Positions 9,931 to 19,998 of a stretch of DNA of 60,000 nucleotides are shown here, in pieces (position 1 is the stretch's first letter; every line of letters starts with the position of its first letter). The translations under genes and the position numbers were made by a program. The notes beneath the pieces were generated by a model. It worked only from the letters and a program-made list of their open reading frames with translations, was not told the DNA's origin and ran no database searches. Origin of the DNA: Takakia lepidozioides (Eukaryota > Streptophyta > Takakiopsida > Takakiales > Takakiaceae); NCBI GenBank assembly GCA_030704615.1, contig CM060732.1:49459053-49519052 (forward strand), in the 5' to 3' direction.

Positions 9931-12575
9931 GGCTCAAAGACTGTGCGTTGACGCACAGTATTTTAAGCTGCCAGGTAAGTGTACATTGACCCTCACAGAC
10001 ATGTCCTATGTTGCCGAATTCCACAAAAATAGACATTGTAAAAGTGGGCTCAAACAGTGTGCGTTGACGCACACTGTTTCACTTGCCATGTAAATGATCA
10101 TTGAACATCTACTTGTGCCAGGTAAGTGTTCATTGTGAACTCCAAGATATGCGGCCGATTTGGGATGAAAAAAGTGAAAAGGTGAGTTCGAACAGTGTGA
10201 CACGTACACCTCAAATAGTGTGCGTTGGCGCACACTGTTTGAGCTGCCACTGAATGGTTATTTCATCATCATAAACCGGCCCTGGAAGTCCGAATTTAAC
10301 ACCAAAAAAGCACTGACATGTTCAGCTCAAACAGTGTGCGTTGGCGCCCACTGTTTGACCTGCCACTGAATGGTTATTTCATCATCATAAACCGGCCCTT
10401 GAAGTCCGAATTTAACACCAAAAAAGCAGTGACATGTACAGCTCAAACAGTGTGCGTTGGCGCACACTGTTTGAGCTGCCACTGAATGGTTATTTCATCC
10501 TCAGAAACGTGCCCTGGAAGTCCAAATTTAACACCAAAAAAGCAGTGACATGTACAGCTCAAGCAGTGTGCGTTGGCGCACACTGTTTGAGCTGCCACTG
10601 AATAGTTATTTCATCCTCAGAAACGTGCCGTAAATGCCGAATTTCAATCGGAAAAAACACTTACATGTTCAGCTCAAACAGTGTGCGCCAACGCACACTG
10701 TTTGAGCTGCCACTAAATGGTTATTTCATCATCATAAACCTGCCCTGGAAGTCCGAATTTCAATCGGAAAAAACACTTACATGTTCAGCTCAAACAGTGT
10801 GTGCCAACGCACACTGTTTGAGCTGCCACTGAATGGTTATTTCATCATCATAAACCTGCCCTGGAAGTCCGAATTTCAATCGGAAAAAACACTTACATGT
10901 TCAGCTCAAACAGTGTGCGCCAACGCACACTGTTTGAGCTGCCACTGAATGGTTATTTCGTCATCGTAAACGTGCTCTGGAAGTCCAAATTTAACACCAA
11001 AATAGCAGTGACATGTTCAGCTCAAACAGTGTGCGTTGGCGCACATTGTTTGAGCTGCCACTGAATGGTTATTTCATCATCATAAACCGGCCCTGGAAGT
11101 CCGAATTTAACACCAAAAAAGCACTGACATGTTCAGCTCAAACAGTGTGCGTTGGCGCACACTGTTTGAGCTGCCACTGAATGGTTATTTCATCATCATA
11201 AACCGGCCCTGGAAGTCCGAATTTAACACCAAAAAAGCACTGACATGTACAGCTCAAACAGTGTGCGTTGGCGCACACTGTTTGAGCTGCCACTGAATGG
11301 TTATTTCATCATCATAAACCGGCCCTTGAAGTCCGAATTTAACACCAAAAAAGCAGTGACATGTACAGCTCAAACAGTGTGCGTTGGCGCACACTGTTTG
11401 AGCTGCCACTGAATGGTTATTTCATCCTCAGAAACGTGCCCTGGAAGGCCGAATTTAACACCAAAAAAGCAGTGACATGTACAGCTCAAGCAGTGTGCGT
11501 TGGCGCACACTGTTTGAGCTGCCACTGAATGGTTATTTCATCCTCAGAAACGTGCCGTAAATGCCGAATTTCAATCGGAAAAAACACTTACATGTTCAGC
11601 TCAAACAGTGTGCGCCAACGCACACTGTTTGAGCTGCCACTGAATGGTTATTTCATCATCATAAACCTGCCCTGGAAGTCCGAATTTCAATCGGAAAAAA
11701 CACTTACATGTTCAGCTCAAACAGTGTGTGCCAACGCACACTGTTTGAGCTGCCACTGAATGGTTATTTCATCATAATAAACCTGCCCTGGAAGTCCGAA
11801 TTTCAATCGGAAAAAACACTTACATGTTCAGCTCAAACAGTGTGCGCCAACGCACACTGTTTGAGCTGCCACTGAATGGTTATTTCGTCATCGTAAACGT
11901 GCCCTGGAAGTCCAAATTTAACACCAAAAAAGCAGTGACATGTTCAGCTCAAACAGTGTGCGTTGGCGCACATTGTTTGAGCTGCCACTGAATGGTTTTT
12001 TCATCATCATAAACCGGCCCTGGAAGTCCGAATTTAACACCAAAAAAGCAGTGACATGTTCAGCTCAAACAGTGTGCGTTGGCGCACACTGTTTGAGCTG
12101 CCACTGAATGGTTATTTCATCATCATAAACCGGCCCTGGAAGTCCGAATTTAACACCAAAAAAGCAGTGACATGTACAGCTCAAATAGTGTGTGTTGGCG
12201 CACACTGTTTGAGCTGCTACTGAATGGTTATTTCATCATCATAAACGTGCCCTGGAAGTCCGAATTTAACACCAAAAAAGCAGTGACATGTACAGCTCAA
12301 ACAGTGTGCGTTGGCACACACTGTTTGAGCTGCCACTGAATGGTTATTTCATCCTCAGAAACGTGCCCTAAATGCCGAATTTCAATCGGAAAAAACACTT
12401 ACATGTTTAGCTCAAACAGTGTGCGCCAACGCACACTGTTTGAGCTGCCACTGAATGGTTATTTCGTCATCATAAACGTGCCCTAAAGGGCGAATTCAAC
12501 AAGGACAAAACCGTGACATGTAGAGCTCAAACAATGTGCGCCAACGCACACTGTTTGAGCTGCCACTGAAGGGTT
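9931..12575. repeat. Array of about 23 palindromes at about 116-bp spacing, 926-bp higher-order repeat
   Basis: Each regular unit contains a palindrome with two 17-bp arms (AGCTCAAACAGTGTGCG and its complement) around a 4-bp centre. The centre is TTGG in some units and CCAA in others. Palindromes begin near 9,933 and 10,045 (diverged, centre TTGA), 10,206, then at about 10,324, 10,440, 10,557, 10,673, 10,790, 10,907, 11,022 and onward every 115-117 bp to about 12,525. Linkers are of two kinds, one containing AATTTAACACCAAAAAAGC and one containing AATTTCAATCGGAAAAAAC, and the centre type tracks the linker type. The order of types repeats every eight units: private variants such as CCCTTGAAG (about 10,397 and 11,323) and GTGCCGTAAATGCC (about 10,626 and 11,552) recur 926 bp apart. 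The array lies between divergently transcribed genes. Possible roles are regulatory region, protein-binding array, replication or transposition site; none is shown by the sequence. Confidence 0.9.
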
Positions 12576-12740
12576 CTGTCGTCCTGACATACATATTCTG
12601 GAAAATTGATATCGAGACGGAAACAGCAGTGAAATGTTCAGCTCAACTGTCTCTGATTGAGTTTGCAATTTGGGTTGTATTGAACCTGCTGTAGTGCCCA
12701 AGTTTGGGCGTTTCGCACCTGAACAATCAACCAAATTGGT

Positions 12741-12786
12741 AGGCCCAAACAGTGTGCGTTGCCGCACACTATTTGGGCTTCCAGTT
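12741..12786. repeat. Isolated diverged palindrome beyond the array
   Basis: A single related palindrome (GCCCAAACAGTGTGCG, centre TTGC, CGCACACTATTTGGGC) lies about 170 bp beyond the last regular unit. Its outer arms changed together (CTC to CCC and GAG to GGG), so pairing is kept while the sequence differs. This suggests the symmetry itself matters or is maintained by conversion. Confidence 0.6.
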
Positions 12787-12872
12787 TGCGGTGCTTTCAA
12801 CTTGGTGCAGATTGGTCCTGTGTGGGCTATATTCATATCAGCAACGAAACACAAATGTGGGTCTTAAAGATT

Positions 12873-13343
12873 TCACCTTTTTCTTGGCTGCTCCAGAAGA
12901 CTCCCCTTCGGGCTGCTCTCTGCGCCGAGCGTGTACGTGAGCCTCTCCCCCTTCCTCTTTCCCACAGGCAGACTCCTCGTGAGGCCACCTTCAACATCCT
13001 CTTCCATCTCGTCTGTCTCTCCCTCAGATGCGGTGTCCTCTTCATTTGTTCTTGGAACTATGGCGGGCTGCTGTTCTTCTGCTGATTCCTGCTCCTCCAT
13101 CGCCACACTTTCCTCTACTCCCTCTTCTACCTCCTTTTCCTCTTCGTCCACTCTTTCCATCCTCATTCTATCTCTGGCTCTATTCCTGTTTCTAGAGCTC
13201 GTGAAGTATAGTGACTTCCTTCTCTTCCTCCTCCGCTGGAAACAAGGGCTCCCCACGATGCCTCTAGAGCTCTCCAGTTTGACGTTTGTAACAAGTGCTG
13301 CTATGGCATATAACCAAAATCGAAATTGGACGTTGTCAACCAT
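12873..13343 (-). CDS. Acidic/basic low-complexity protein or exon within the MULE-like element
   Basis: The minus strand encodes a basic start (RRRKRRKS, RNRNRARDRMRM), then a long Glu-rich tract (DEEEKEVEEGVEE, EGETDEMEEDVEGG) and a basic tail (VGKRKGERL). The exon may begin at a TTTCCAG acceptor near 13,243 and ends either at the TGA (12,873-12,875) or at an overlapping donor (AAAAAG/GTGAAA). If that donor is used, the palindrome array would lie in an intron of the methyltransferase gene, but its phase does not match the first methyltransferase exon, so I keep it separate. The charge pattern suggests a nuclear chromatin-associated protein. No domain recognised. Confidence 0.4.
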   Translation of the reverse strand: MVDNVQFRFWLYAIAALVTNVKLESSRGIVGSPCFQRRRKRRKSLYFTSSRNRNRARDRMRMERVDEEEKEVEEGVEESVAMEEQESAEEQQPAIVPRTNEEDTASEGETDEMEEDVEGGLTRSLPVGKRKGERLTYTLGAESSPKGSLLEQPRKR

Positions 13344-14101
13344 ATTTGGATGCGGGTGTTGTTATTGTGTGCGAACGGAATTCATCCATTCCGTCGTCTC
13401 CGTATTATCCAAGCAATAAAGCGCTAGAAAAATAGTACACCCGTTGCATGCACTAGCGATATATGTCACATGTACTGCGCCGCCTGCCAATACACCGCGG
13501 CCTTCTTGCTTTCTTTCAAATTCGGATGTGCCGTAGAAATCTAATGCTAGTTCATTTTCGAGCAGTTCTTGCAGATCCGCAATAATTGTTATGCTTCACA
13601 TATGCATCCACGTGTGTTGTACTGCCTACCCTGTGGTTTGCATTTTACCGTTACCGTCGCCATGGGGTCATTCGGCATAAAGGGTTCTGTCAGATACGAC
13701 CATGTCTGCCACGCATTCGTGCGAGGTATCTTCTGCAGTGTCAGTGTTTGTGCTGTGCTCTTCTGGCACAACACAACCTCATGACATTTGTGGTCTTCCT
13801 ATTTACTGCTCTCCAGGGTTGTTGCCGTCTTTTCATAATGGTTGGTTTCATGTCGTTTTCAGTGTTTGTTTTCATCCATAAACAGCACGGCTTCTTGTAG
13901 TATTTCAAAACAGTTTTTCTGGTTAGTGCCTCTTGGCGTTGCTGTTTCCGAAATGAAGGTGCATCTCATCCCTACATCCTTTGCATGCATCACCTGCAAC
14001 CTTTGGATTGGAGCTACCCTTGTTGACCTCGGTTTGCTTGTCTTAATACCCCTTTCGGTAATTGCGGGCTATCAGTTCGAGGATTCCGCAACTTTCGTTC
14101 A
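13344..14101. other. Presumed upstream region of the transposase gene; no gene seen
   Basis: No coding-like ORF with family resemblance. The interval would contain the transposase promoter and 5' leader. No clear TATA box was picked out. Confidence 0.4.
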
Positions 14102-17100
14102 GTGAGGGAAAACATGTCGAGGGAGCGAGATACACTTGCTCGATTCCATTCCAATGCAGGTACTCTTCCACTGACTGCCACTGCAGACGACAATGGGTTT
14201 GTAGTTGTTCATGAGGATGAGCTGGTTACAGTGTTCCCGCTGGAGTTGGGTTCTCTCATTGTTCAAAAAGAGGTGTATGACGAGGATAGGAATTTGGATT
14301 CTGGGCACTTGGAGAAACCATTGGTTGGCAAGTGTGGAAGGAAGTGGAGAGTCCTTCCAGGCACATACCGTGTCCTTGGAAAAGAGAGAAAACAATCAGC
14401 AGGATCGGTCGTTACCCCTAGCACTGCAGCATCGGTCGTGCAACAGAAGGGCACAGTTCCTGTGAAACAAGAGGTGAGCACATCCACTACCTTCGTGACT
14501 CTTTCAGACTCGTCCTCGGAGGATGTTTCTGAGATTCCTCCGCCAGTGCAGACTCCGTCATTGGATGATGACGAATTGCAAGAGATAACGAGTGTCATTC
14601 CAAAATTGAAAGCCCTGCAGGTGTGCCTGGGTGCAAGAGCGAGCTGCGTTTTGTTGATTGGGAGTCCCTTCCTGTGCAACGGGTTCAATACGTGCCAGCA
14701 CAGTTTGATGGGGACATCCTATTTGAGCTCAACCCTCCCACCTCTTCCACTGGACTGGCTGGGCTTTTACAGGGCATGGACAAGAAACATGACGGACATC
14801 CTTGGTGCAGGACAAAAACGTCGAACATCCATAACGACATTGGCTTGAAATTTCGGAGGTCGGTCTGCGTTGGGCATTGTAAGTGCCAGAATATTTCTTG
14901 CCCTTGCCTGAGAAACAGCGCTCAACCAAACGAAAGTGAGTGGGAAGGTGTGCCCCTGAATCCTTTCACCCCAGGGCTTGCCCCTCCCAGGACCAATACT
15001 TTCGTGTGCAGGTTCTGCAAACTTTCCCCGTCCAGTGTTTCTGTGTGCCACGCTCGTATGTATCAGGTGGCACACCGATGCAAGACAATGACTCGTGCCT
15101 GCATTCATATGGGTGCACACGAGCATCCTGTGTCCAAAGGAAGTTGCAGGGATAGCGTGGACATCGCTAGAAATCTGCTGAAGCAGGAGTTCCACAATGC
15201 CCCTTCTGCAACACCTTCTGCTATAGCGCTTGCAGCTAGCAAGGCATTCCTGGAGAAACACATACTGGGTGAAGGGGATGCGACACAACTTATGCTGGAT
15301 GCAGATTCGCTTAATGCAGTCATGGACCATTTCTCCGTGTTGAGCTCTCCCAATATTCGAAACCAGGTGAATGCACTCAGAATGGGCACAGGCACTGCTG
15401 GCTTCATGGACAACATTATGGACCTGAAGCGGAGGAGTCGCTATGAATTCATTCAAAACAGTGTCTTCCCTGGCCAGGGCTCGTCCAAGGTGTATTTGTT
15501 CAAGATGTCCGCTGTGGGCGAAGGCAGTGGTGTGAGCATTGTCCGCCGTATGCAACCAGGAGGAGATTTGGCTAAATGTTGGTTAATGTTTGATCACTGC
15601 AAACGGGTGAAGGGTTGGACAACCATGGCGTGCCATGTGTATGATCCGGCGTACCAGCGTGTGCTCTCCATAGCAATTTGTGATATGCAGTCGGAGGACA
15701 GTGAATCCCAAATGCTCATGTGGAATTCGCTCTTGGCCGTCATGCAGCGCAATGGAATACAGAACACAAATTTTGCGGGCTTCATGGCTGATAGTGCACA
15801 GGCAAATTTCAATGCAGTGCAACGCGTGTTTGGTTCGGGGGATCCTAAGGTCCCAATGGAAAATAAGGAGCGCACATGCCTCTTCCATTGGACTCAATCT
15901 CTGGCACGTCATACAAAGCGCTGCATTCGCCCTGACCTGCAGTTGGAGCACAGAAGGCTCTGTCTCAAGTACAAGAATGCCACCTCAATGGGAGAAGCTG
16001 AGAGCACTTACCAGGCAATCCGGGCTTGGTGGTTCTCCTCTGGTGCTGCAACAGGTACCCACGTAAAGGAGTTGGAGGACTGGTTGGTTTTCTGGCACTT
16101 CAGGTACAGACAGTGGGGAGCTTTCATGACGACGGTAAGCCTCTTCAATCCCAAAAACAGAAATTTTGCATCGTGCCTGTTCATTTGGGGTTCTTCGATT
16201 GTCACTTGAAGAACCTCTGCCATTTGTTTTCGTTCCTCACATATCCATGCAATGCCTCCTGCAGGACATGTCCTTGGAGGACTTGGCCGACATGCCATCC
16301 TGTAATTTGGCGGAGACTGTTCACAACGCCTGGATGCAGCAGTCTACCAAAGCAGGTCGTGACTTGTATGTGGCCACTGCTGATGACATGGTGCGTGCAC
16401 TTACACAACAAACCAGGTACCGCAATTTTCTGATGGGACGGGGTGGAGGCAAGGGCCCTGATACGACTTTGTTGATGCTAAGGGCTGCGAGTAGGTCCGG
16501 AGTCCCGTCGAAGATGGCCAGAGCTCTAAACAGATGCACTGAAGGGTCCGCTCTACAATCCAGGATCCCCCATTTGGAAGGCGAGGAAAGATTTGGATCA
16601 TGCAAAAGGAAATTGAACACTCTTCCAGGGTCAGATGGAGAATCCCATCGGCCAGACATGGTCAATTTCTCTGTGCCAAAGGTGTCTCCACTGCAGACTG
16701 AGTCGTGTGCCCGCCCCTTCCCAGGTGGGTCCTCCTCCAGTGGAGCAGGTGCAGAACATACAAGCACAGCAGCGGGAATCCCATTGGAGGAGGCGGTGGC
16801 CATGGTGCAGGAATCCGATTGCATTGATAGTGAGTGGCATATAGAACGCACCCCACCAGGATCTAGAGTGGCTTGCATGGCAATTCGGACCCCCTCATTC
16901 AAGAAATGCAAATCAAAGATATGCAAAGGCTCCAGGGGGACTCCAGCTCCAACATTCACAGGGTTGTTCCGACCTTATCATAGTGGGGAGTCAAAGGACC
17001 ACAAATTTTGGTTCTGCCCAGACGATATGGCACGATGCGTGAAGGGAACAGTTCGTCCTTCGGTGATAATGAAACCCCCTCCCCCCGCAATTTGGCCTGT

Positions 17101-17673
17101 GCAAATTGGGACGTCGCTGTCATCAACCGAGATAAGCATGCTGGAGGAGGGAGGGTTCTGTCTTACACGGTCCCGGGTGGTGCCCTCATGCACTATCGGC
17201 ACAGATGTGCCACATGCTCCGGCAATGCCGCCACTCGGTGCCGACTCCCACCCAACAAAAAGAGATGGAAAAACAGTGCGCCGTTTCGCTTCGGGTGCAG
17301 ATCACGAATGCAAGATGGAATCTGCTAGAATTTTGCAGGCTCGGGTGTAATCACCGAAGTCCCTTCTCCGGGGTATGGACGGATTTACACAGTGCTGTCA
17401 ATTGGGTCAGTTCTTCATGGCAAAGAATATCAGGTTACCGTCGGGAATTTCCCTTCGTGCACTTGTCCGGACTTTGTAACGATGCGTGAGGGCGCTCTCG
17501 GCATGAGAGGGAAGTGGGTCCCCTGCAAGCATCAATATTACATATACCTTGTGATTATGTGTTGCGACGGTAAGAGAGACCAATTCATCCACCAAGCCAC
17601 ACTAGGCTATGGAGAAGTGAACACCCTTCTACAGCGGGACACCTCGCGTGGAGCTCCGCCAACTTCTCTTTGA
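14102..17673 (+). CDS. MULE-like transposase with N-terminal Cys-rich region and C-terminal SWIM finger
   Basis: Catalyses cut-and-paste transposition of the element (family knowledge). First segment from 14,102: Ser/Glu-rich with a SUMO-interaction-like VTLSDSSSED. A Cys/His-rich region follows (CKCQNISCPC, CRFCKLSP, TRACIHMGAHEHPV). The catalytic core has LMFDHCKRVKGW, FAGFMADSAQANFNAV and CLFHWTQSL, the Asp and His blocks typical of this plant MULE group, and then FWHFRYRQWG. An intron at 16,135-16,264 (ACG/GTAAGC to TGCAG) is in phase. After a long linker, a SWIM finger CTC...CKH lies at 17,458-17,532. Two frame breaks are present: GTGTG at 14,621-14,625 looks like a TG duplication, and one base is lost or gained near 17,340-17,349. 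Stop at 17,671-17,673. Length about 1,100 residues. The start could be the ATG at 14,102 or 14,114. Identity is strong; activity of this copy is doubtful. Confidence 0.8.
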
Positions 17674-17999
17674 ACACATACGAGCCATGCCCGCTTCCCA
17701 TGCTGGTTTGCAGGTTGCCGTGTGAAGACTTTGCATTTCTGACAAACATATGGATTTCGTTTACGGAACCAGGGCAAATGCACATGCAATTCATTGTAAG
17801 CGTCTATCTGTGAATTGAAATAAACTGTGACAATCATTCTGAGCTCAAATCTGCCATGTTTTCATATTTCTGTTTTTGAGCGGGCATTGCACACATGGTG
17901 TGTGTTGGCCCCCTTTGTTTTGTCCACGGTAATAGGCCCTCTTCCTGCAATCCTCGCCTATAGGACCTTCTTCTCCAGCAGATTGGTGCCGCTCACGCT
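17674..17999. other. 3' flank of transposase gene; no gene seen
   Basis: About 320 bp between the transposase stop and the right terminal region. A TGTGTGTTGGCCCC word near 17,900 vaguely recalls the palindrome half-site but lacks the second arm. Confidence 0.4.
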
Positions 18000-18085
18000 T
18001 CCCTGAAGCGTGAGCTCAGCTCACGCTTTCTAGCTTGGACGTGAGCTCAGCTCCCAGGCTCACGGGGCTGGGCTCATGCCGTAGC
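18000..18085 (-). repeat. Right terminal inverted region of the MULE-like element
   Basis: The reverse complement reads ATGAGCCCAGCCCCGTGAGC and then AAAGCGTGAGC words, matching the left end series. It contains internal inverted words (GCGTGAGCT / AGCTCACGC). Confidence 0.6.
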
Positions 18086-18092
18086 TACGCTC

Positions 18093-18103
18093 GTCCTATC
18101 TGG
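18093..18103. repeat. 11-bp target site duplication, right copy
   Basis: GTCCTATCTGG, exact match to 5,231-5,241. Confidence 0.75.
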
Positions 18104-18260
18104 TCATAATATATGGAGTGCATGCTAGTGAGTCCTACTTCTAGTCCATCCTAGTCACATTACAATGAGTACCAGTCCATGAACAGGAGGGACATCTTGA
18201 AGACACTCCAATTCAGGACATGAGTTGGACATAGTGTCCACAATTGAGTACAGTAATCTC
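18104..18260. repeat. AGTCC-rich repeats, right flank of the MULE-like insertion
   Basis: GGAGTGCATGCTAGTGAGTCC and CTAGTCCATCCTAGTCACATTACAATGAGT-like words continue the pattern seen at 5,040-5,230, as expected if the MULE-like element split one repeat block. Confidence 0.5.
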
Positions 18261-18447
18261 AGTCCACTGGTAGGTTTACAGGTGACAATGTACCTTGTCT
18301 AGGGAAAATGTACTCGTGAGGCAACCCAAACAATACAATGGCAGTTGACAAACTCCAACATAGTCCAATACAGTACAGTAGTAAGTGTAGAAGGACTGTA
18401 AAGTACTGAGAGCCCACACAAACACTGCAAAGAGAGGGTGCGATTAC

Positions 18448-19275
18448 CTGAGTCTCAAGAAGATAGTGAGCAGGTTGTGTATCATAGACTTTCCTCGACA
18501 CGCGCTGCCTCACGACATCTTTCTTGTTGGGTGACACTCGTGTCTCATTTACCCACCAAGCCAAAACAATTGCTCGGGTCGCATCTATTACATGATCAGA
18601 CCTTTTCTTTCTCCCACCCAAAGCCCACAAACCCTCACCTCTTGAATCAATGACTCTTCGTCGTACTATTGCACGAATTATATTGTTGTGATGAATATTA
18701 AGGATACGAGCCATTGCCCTTACAGTAGTGGTCTGGGTTCCACTAACAGACGCTGTTAAGAATGAGCGTTTACTCGCAAGCTTATCTAAAGACTGCACAC
18801 CCTTAACAAGTTGCATGGAGCTCTGCTGGTTCTTCAATAGATCAGCATGCGCCTTGGCCTCCTTAGGCGCCAAGTAATAGGCAGGCAAGCTGAGTTTAAT
18901 GAGATGGTGACCCAAAAATAACTCCATTACCTCTGTTTGTGAATGAAGTGTTGGGCATTCCCTCAATTGCTTGTAACAGAAGTCGGCCATTTTCAAAGCC
19001 ATTCTCCTCTTCTCTCGTTATGAAAACCCCACCCTGGTATCTGCCACAGAACCTTGCCCAGACGTTGTAGCAGCCGCATTAATCTCTGCCTCTTTTTGGG
19101 CTTCAAGTCTCTCCCTATACATTCTTTTCCGGTCAGCCTGGGTTTCTTTGCGTGCATCCTCAGTGGGCCTGGCTGCAGCCAACAAAGCCAATTTTGCCCT
19201 TTTTTGGGGGCCTGGTCTTACCTCTCCATTTACCCTATACTTGTTCTTCTTGTTCCCCATTGAAAACTGATACAA
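18448..19275 (-). pseudogene. Transposon protein N-terminus with basic and HTH-like segments, in-frame stop
   Basis: The minus-strand frame begins MYQFSMGNKKNKYRVNGEVR, continues with a Lys/Arg/Glu-rich helix, and is cut by TAA at 19,018-19,020. The same frame then continues through TTTVRAMARILNIHHNNIIR, which resembles a helix-turn-helix, and WWVNETRVSPNKKDVVRQRV before a good donor (CTCAG/GTAATC) at 18,448. The phrase around SPNKKDVV recalls proteins repeatedly seen in plant-lineage DNA transposons, but I cannot name the superfamily. No downstream exon was identified with confidence; the MULE-like insertion lies immediately beyond. Likely a decayed DNA-binding component of the older element. 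Confidence 0.45.
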
Positions 19276-19405
19276 CTGTTAGCAAGTATAGAGATCTGAA
19301 ACCAGACAGCAGTTTACTTAAGTGTCCTCTCTCTCCCAATGGTTGTCCCAGTCCAATTCAGTTGTATGAAGACATGGCCTGCAAACAACCCAAATGTGAG
19401 AAGAA

Positions 19406-19591
19406 TATCAACACTCTCGGTTTTTTTTGCACCAATTTACACCAAGTAGCAAAATCTGCAATGAATATGAGAACAAATGGGAGAGCCCCCACCTTTAATA
19501 TCAACACTCTCGGTTTTGTTGCACCAATTTACACCAAGTAGGAAAATCTGCAATGAATATGAGAACAAAGGGGAGAGCCCCCCACCTTTAC
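19406..19591. repeat. 93-bp tandem duplication
   Basis: Two adjacent copies beginning TATCAACACTCTCGG, at 19,406 and 19,499, differ by a handful of substitutions and a T-run length change. Non-coding. Confidence 0.8.
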
Positions 19592-19998
19592 TTCTTCTCT
19601 AATCAGCCACAAACCCAATGCTTCCACGATTTACTTCACCATTCCTATTATTCTCTTGCCCTTGTCATCCGGACTGTGGACATAATCAGAATGTCAACTT
19701 CATGTCCTTGAAATCCATCCACAGTATTGAACTCAATGTCACATGCTACACCAGAACCTAGTGCACGAATAAAGCGATTCTGAAGCAGTAATAGCTGCTG
19801 CTTGTACGGTATAATTATTATCCCAAAGCGCCTTGGCCTCACCTCAGCTAAATACCTGGTAAAATTCCACCAAACGCAACAGCAGCAAAGAACTTGTGAG
19901 TGCCAACTCAGATCTGAAAGAAGAGAAACTACCATGACAAAGACCACCCTGTTATTGGAGAAATACCGAGCACCAATCCAGGTCCCATAATGAGCCAT
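19592..19998 (-). pseudogene. C-terminal fragment of a UPF1/SEN1-type SF1 helicase
   Basis: The minus strand encodes FGIIIIPYKQQLLLLQNRF followed by IEFNTVDGFQGHEVDILIM and STVR, the classic motif V region of UPF1/Senataxin-like helicases (TVDGFQGxExDIxIxSxVR). About 60 bp further on, in another frame, RGSIGFVAD followed by a stop and RRSK recalls the GSIGFxxDxRRxNVALTRA motif VI. Walker motifs are absent, so only the C-terminal helicase lobe remains. It is either a host gene fragment caught among the transposons or part of a helicase-bearing element. Broken by frameshift and stops. Confidence 0.55.

Larger units (their letters stand above)
5242..18092 (+). mobile_element. 12.85-kb MULE-like DNA transposon with methyltransferase cargo and palindrome array
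   Basis: Bounded by an exact 11-bp direct duplication (GTCCTATCTGG). Both ends have inverted, degenerate 'GTGAGCCCAG...GCGTGAGCCTG' terminal regions (left about 5,252-5,313; right about 18,000-18,085 in reverse complement), and the sequence outside both ends is the same AGTCC repeat. Contents: a plus-strand transposase gene with a SWIM zinc finger (14,102-17,673); a divergent minus-strand gene joining a ParB/Srx-like domain to an N4/N6-type DNA methyltransferase (6,136-9,869); a minus-strand acidic ORF (12,873-13,343); and a 2.6-kb palindrome array between them. Layout is therefore methyltransferase, array, transposase. Transposase and methyltransferase each carry two probable frameshifts, so the copy may be inactive, but every splice junction examined is intact, arguing for a young insertion. 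Confidence 0.75.

Noticed and set aside
11529-11759. ORFs encoding repeated SVRQRTLFE peptides across the array
   Set aside because: They are translations of the palindromes themselves and occur on both strands; no codon-level conservation.
9931-12575. CRISPR-like array
   Set aside because: Units are long palindromes with conserved linkers rather than unique spacers, in a eukaryotic transposon with no cas genes.
12931-13419. Plus-strand Ser/Leu-rich ORF opposite the acidic ORF
   Set aside because: Mirror image of the Glu/Arg-rich minus-strand frame, which has the more protein-like composition and splice signals.
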